DNA from: Flavobacteriales bacterium
GTDB lineage: Bacteria; Bacteroidota; Bacteroidia; Flavobacteriales_F; PHOS-HE28
Assembly: GCA_016788635.1 (NCBI GenBank)
Contig: JAEUSU010000012.1
Span: forward strand, 1-64,000
DNA length: 64,000 nucleotides
Direction: 5' to 3'
A program made the position numbers and the translations under genes. Position 1 is the first letter of the stretch; each line of letters opens with the position of its first letter. Under the pieces are notes generated by a model. It was not told the origin of the DNA and ran no database searches. It worked only from the letters and a program-made list of their open reading frames with translations. Positions 60,736-64,000 of this stretch are shown here, one piece after another.

Positions 60736-61998
60736 TCACTTCAACACGAATCGCGCGGTATTGCGGCTGCGCTGTTCGATCAGCAGTTCACGCCCCTGCG
60801 TGAGCTTGTGCAGGGTGGGCTCATCATAGTGGCGCACGGTCACCAGCTCCACATCCTTGTTGTAACGCACCTCGTACGCACCGCGCAACTCCATGATCAG
60901 CGGCTTCACGTGCGGGCCATTGTCCACGCTCACGCTGAAGGCCAGTGCGGTGTTCTGCATCAGGTCTATCCGCACCCGGTGGCGCGCGAACACCTCGAAG
61001 ATGTGCGCCAGGTTCTCCTCCACAATGAAGGACAGGTCGCGCGGGGTGATGCTGATGAGCACCTGCCCGGGCTTCACGATGAAGGAGGGGATCAGCGAGT
61101 CGTTCTCGCTGCGGTCGTCGATCGTGCTTCCAGGAGCATCCAGGTCCACGAACGAACGTACATAGAGCGGGATGTGCTTGTGTTGCAGTGGTTGCAGGGT
61201 GCGTGGATGGATCACGCTGGCGCCGAAGTAGCTGAGCTCGATCGCCTCGCGATAACTGATGTGGCTGAGCAGCTTCGTGTCCGGGAAGCGGTTCGGGTCC
61301 GCGTTGAACATGCCTGGGACATCCTTCCAGATGGTGACACTCCCGGCGTCCAGCAGATAGGCGAAAATAGCCGCGCTGAAGTCCGAGCCCTCGCGGCCAA
61401 GTGTGGTGGTAAGGCCCTCTTCCGTGGCACCCATGAAGCCCTGCGTGACCACCGGATAGCTCACGGGCTCCTGCCCTTCGCCACTGCTGAACTGCTCCTT
61501 CACCAGCTCCGCACTGGTCTCCCAATCCACCCGGGCCGCACGGTACAACGCATCGGTGCGCACCAGGTCACGCGCATCCATCCAGGAGCACGCACCGAGC
61601 GCCTCGCTCAGGTAGGCGCTCACCACCTGTGTGCTCCACAGCTCCCCGTAACTCACGATCTGGTCGTAGTCCTGATCGGGGTTGTCCGTGGGCGTGCCGC
61701 TCAGCAGCTCACCGAGCTCATCGAAATACTCCTGGAGCCAGGCTTCCGCCTCCTCAAATCCTGGCACCACTTCACCCAATACCGCCAGGTGCTGCCGCCG
61801 CAAGGCTTCCACCTGATCACCCACGTGCTTCCCTTCGCGCCAGTCCCACACCACGCGTTCGAGCGCATTGGTCGTTTTACCCATGGCGCTCACCACGATC
61901 AGGATTTCCTCACCCTGAAAATGCCTGAGCACCCGCGCCACATTGCGCACACCTGCCGCGTCCTTCACGCTGGCCCCCCCGAATTTGAAGACTTTCAT
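60736..61998 (-). CDS. Aspartate kinase
   Basis: 420 residues. The catalytic N-terminal part has MKVFKFGGASVKDAAGVRNV, GREGSDFSAAIFAYLLDA and WKDVPGMFNADPN. The C-terminal ~130 residues form an ACT regulatory region (LISITPRDLSFIVEENLAHI). It makes aspartyl phosphate, the first step toward lysine, threonine and methionine. It is separate from homoserine dehydrogenase, not fused as in enteric ThrA, but the two genes overlap by 4 nt. Confidence 0.94.
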   Translation of the reverse strand: MKVFKFGGASVKDAAGVRNVARVLRHFQGEEILIVVSAMGKTTNALERVVWDWREGKHVGDQVEALRRQHLAVLGEVVPGFEEAEAWLQEYFDELGELLSGTPTDNPDQDYDQIVSYGELWSTQVVSAYLSEALGACSWMDARDLVRTDALYRAARVDWETSAELVKEQFSSGEGQEPVSYPVVTQGFMGATEEGLTTTLGREGSDFSAAIFAYLLDAGSVTIWKDVPGMFNADPNRFPDTKLLSHISYREAIELSYFGASVIHPRTLQPLQHKHIPLYVRSFVDLDAPGSTIDDRSENDSLIPSFIVKPGQVLISITPRDLSFIVEENLAHIFEVFARHRVRIDLMQNTALAFSVSVDNGPHVKPLIMELRGAYEVRYNKDVELVTVRHYDEPTLHKLTQGRELLIEQRSRNTARFVLK

Positions 61999-63206
61999 GC
62001 CCCCCCGTTGTCGTTCGTGGTGCGAAGATGCGGAAGGCCGATCACTTGGAAACCCTCACGACCCTCACCGAGCATTTCATGCAGTGTGCGCAGCGCGATC
62101 GAACCCACCACCTGAAGGTCACCACCGGTCCGATCGACCGACCGGATCGAACTGAAGCGGGCCAGTTCATGCTGGTGTGTCAATGGGATGCGGGCATATA
62201 TACCGATGGGCGCCGGATCGACCGCGAGCCTTGGTGATTCATCGTTCACCTTCGCATAGCCATACCCACCACCTTGCACCAGCCGTTGCACATCGCCCAG
62301 CACGGCTAGCCCGGTGGGCAGGCTGCCCGCGCCCTTGCCTTGCAGAAAGTGCGTCCCTGAATATGCCCCTTGGATCCGCACCGCATTGTACTCATCCCGC
62401 ACACCCGCGAAGGGGTCATCCAAGGGTACGAAGCGGGGCAGCACGAACGCCGAAATGCCATTCTCCGCAACATGGGCCGTGGCCACTGAACGCAGGACCC
62501 AGCCTCGCTCCCGCCCGAACGCCAGGTCCAGCTCGCTCAGGCCTTCAATTCCGTGGCGGAAGATCGCATGCGGCTTCACGACCGTACCGAAGGCGTGCGC
62601 CAGCAGGATGGTCAGTTTGTAGCGGGCGTCGTCACCACGGAGATCGGATGCGGGATCGCGCTCCGCAAAACCCAGTTCCTGTGCCTTCTGTAGCGCCGCA
62701 GCCGGTGAAAGCCCCTTTTCCAGCTGGGTAAGGATGTAGTTGGTGGTGCCGTTCAGGATCCCCTCGACCGCCAGTATCCGTTCCCCGCTGAAATGTGTTT
62801 CCAGTGTGTGCAGCACGGGAATGCTGGCCGCGCAGGAAGCTTCGTACAGGAGCGCGCGGCCGGTGCTGCGTTGGAGTGCGATCAGCTCGGCCAGGTGCGA
62901 TGCCACCACCTGTTTGCTGGCGGTGATGGCGTTGCGGCCGGACCTCAACGCATGGCAGATCACGTCCAGCGCCAGTGCAGGGTCGTTGGTGAGCTCCACG
63001 ATCGCCTGCACCTCATCATCGGTCAGGATGTCCAGGGCATGGTAGGTCAGGTTCGCTTGGAACGTATGTCGCTCACGTTGCCTGTCCTTCACACACACGT
63101 GCTTCACATGTGCAGCGGTGCCCCCGCGTGCGTCCAGGAGCTGCAGGAAGCCCTGGCCCACGCAGCCGAGCCCGAAGGCCCCGAGTGTCAATGGCGTGCG
63201 GTGCAT
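61995..63206 (-). CDS. hom: Homoserine dehydrogenase
   Basis: 403 residues. The NAD(P)-binding start is TLGAFGLGCVGQGFLQLL; the catalytic region has YEASCAASIPVLHTLE, ILNGTTNYILTQLEKGLS and FAERDPASDLRGDDARYKL. It reduces aspartate semialdehyde to homoserine. There is no clear C-terminal ACT domain in the last ~90 residues. It follows the trans-sulfuration gene after 3 nt. Confidence 0.94.
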   Translation of the reverse strand: MHRTPLTLGAFGLGCVGQGFLQLLDARGGTAAHVKHVCVKDRQRERHTFQANLTYHALDILTDDEVQAIVELTNDPALALDVICHALRSGRNAITASKQVVASHLAELIALQRSTGRALLYEASCAASIPVLHTLETHFSGERILAVEGILNGTTNYILTQLEKGLSPAAALQKAQELGFAERDPASDLRGDDARYKLTILLAHAFGTVVKPHAIFRHGIEGLSELDLAFGRERGWVLRSVATAHVAENGISAFVLPRFVPLDDPFAGVRDEYNAVRIQGAYSGTHFLQGKGAGSLPTGLAVLGDVQRLVQGGGYGYAKVNDESPRLAVDPAPIGIYARIPLTHQHELARFSSIRSVDRTGGDLQVVGSIALRTLHEMLGEGREGFQVIGLPHLRTTNDNGGA

Positions 63207-63209
63207 GGC

Positions 63210-64000
63210 TCAGGAGATCACGGTTGAACGAATGGTCTCACCGCGCAGCGCAGCGAAGGCCCCCTCCAGGTCGCCGATCAAGTCCTCCGGGTGTTCCAAC
63301 CCGATGCTCAAGCGCACCAGGCTGTCGCGTATCCCAGCGGCCCTGCGCACCTCGCGGGGGACCGACGCATGCGTCATGCGGCATGGCACACAGACAAGGC
63401 TCTTCACACCGCCCAGACTTTCCGCCAGCGTGATCAACTTGGTGTGATCCACGAACTCCACCGCTGCTTCCTCCCGGTCGTCCTTCAACCAGAAGCTGAT
63501 CACGCCCCCGAAGGCACCATCACCTCCGGCTGCCATGACCTCACGTTGCTGCCTGCTCAACTGGGCCTTGGCCACCAGATGCCCGGGGTGTGTGCGCAAG
63601 CCGGGGTAGTTCACCCCGCCCACATCGGGATGCCCCACGAGGTACCTCGCCACCTCCTGCGCGCTGCGGCTGATGCGTTCGTAGCGCAAGTGCAGGGTCT
63701 GTGCCCCACGAATGGCCAGCCAACTGTCCTGTGGCCCGAGCACCGCACCGGTGGCGTTCTGGATGTACTTGATCCGCTGCGCCAGTTCCGCATCCTTCAC
63801 CACGACACCACCACCGATCACGTCACTGTGCCCGGCGATGTACTTTGTGATGCTGTGCAGCACGATATCGGCGCCCAATGCAAGTGGCTGCTGCGCCACC
63901 GGGGAACAGAAGGTGTTGTCCACCAGCAACAACGCGCCTTCTGCTTTTGCGATGGATGCAATGGCCCGGATGTCGCTGATCTTGAGCGTGGGGTTCGTCG
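63210..64000 (-). CDS. Trans-sulfuration PLP enzyme (cystathionine gamma-synthase/beta-lyase family), 5' end outside window
   Basis: The frame remains open to the window edge, where TNPTLKISDIRAIASIAKAE precedes LLVDNTFCSP; about 263 residues are visible. The PLP lysine is in HSITKYIAGHSDVIGG, and SLGGVKSLVCVPCRMTHASV with LVRLSIGLEHPEDLIGDLEG mark the family's C-terminal part. With homoserine dehydrogenase and aspartate kinase downstream on the same strand it probably makes a cystathionine or homocysteine intermediate for methionine. Gene-level naming (metB, metC or O-acylhomoserine sulfhydrylase) is not possible from this part. Confidence 0.9.
   Translation of the reverse strand, partial: TNPTLKISDIRAIASIAKAEGALLLVDNTFCSPVAQQPLALGADIVLHSITKYIAGHSDVIGGGVVVKDAELAQRIKYIQNATGAVLGPQDSWLAIRGAQTLHLRYERISRSAQEVARYLVGHPDVGGVNYPGLRTHPGHLVAKAQLSRQQREVMAAGGDGAFGGVISFWLKDDREEAAVEFVDHTKLITLAESLGGVKSLVCVPCRMTHASVPREVRRAAGIRDSLVRLSIGLEHPEDLIGDLEGAFAALRGETIRSTVIS

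Noticed and set aside
60736..63206. Fused bifunctional aspartate kinase-homoserine dehydrogenase (ThrA)
   Set aside because: The two frames are separate with their own start and stop codons and a 4-nt overlap; no frameshift is needed to explain them.

Overview
The window looks like chromosomal DNA from a G+C-rich member of the Bacteroidota, probably a Flavobacteriales-type lineage. The evidence is: TonB-dependent receptors with carboxypeptidase-like N-terminal domains; several secreted proteins with C-terminal type IX secretion (T9SS) sorting domains; a PorV/PorQ-family protein; the gliding genes gldA, gldF and gldG; DUF2911, DUF3127, DUF4286 and DUF4340 proteins; a PcrB-type prenylglyceryl phosphate synthase; and many promoters of the Bacteroidota type (-7 element TAnnTTTG or TAnnTTCG). 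No rRNA operon, prophage, transposase or CRISPR array is visible. The one tRNA is tRNA-Leu(TAG).

Layout. 1-4.9 kb: 3' part of a PIG-L deacetylase whose middle has foreign-looking base composition, a sodium:solute symporter and a DUF2911 protein. 4.9-8.5 kb: tig, clpP and clpX (proteostasis) and tRNA-Leu. 8.5-13.5 kb: flavin reductase, DUF3127 OB-fold protein, glycosyltransferase/flippase pair, ruvC, HIT protein and greA. 13.5-22.6 kb: a three-gene operon of a 1244-aa TonB-dependent receptor, a 1370-aa T9SS protein and a PorV/PorQ protein. 22.7-30.3 kb: a small basic exported protein, a Rieske-like lipoprotein, ahcY framed by GGTTG-type heptamer arrays, pcrB, a methyltransferase, a TPR-adenylate cyclase and a T9SS protein. 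30.3-39.1 kb: a TonB receptor under a TPP riboswitch, a HepT-MntA toxin-antitoxin pair, a NadR-like ATPase, a T9SS protein, lycopene cyclase, a PnuC-family transporter, a leucine-rich-repeat protein and ribF. 39.2-44 kb: metallo-hydrolase, M36-type metalloprotease and LamG T9SS protein. 44-49.5 kb: gldA-gldF-gldG-DUF4340 followed by a divergent glutamate-cysteine-ligase-like protein. 49.7-52.7 kb: metK, a four-helix-bundle gene between ACTCG heptamer arrays, rplU and rpmA. 52.7-60.7 kb: a tightly packed run from serS to a glycerophosphodiesterase. 60.7-64 kb: aspartate kinase, homoserine dehydrogenase and a trans-sulfuration enzyme cut by the window end.

Functional threads: methionine/SAM metabolism (aspartate kinase, homoserine dehydrogenase, trans-sulfuration enzyme, metK, ahcY); T9SS and gliding (PorV-like, five sorting-domain proteins, GldA/F/G); vitamin uptake and cofactors (TPP-riboswitch receptor, PnuC-family transporter, NadR-like kinase, RibF). 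The most unusual items are the two heptamer-array loci, a Rieske fold without histidine ligands, a GCS2-family protein that appears to lack its catalytic glutamates, a palindromic element inside a cyclase gene, the mosaic deacetylase gene, and repeated cases where the -7 promoter box lies 5-8 nt before a start codon, which suggests leaderless mRNAs.
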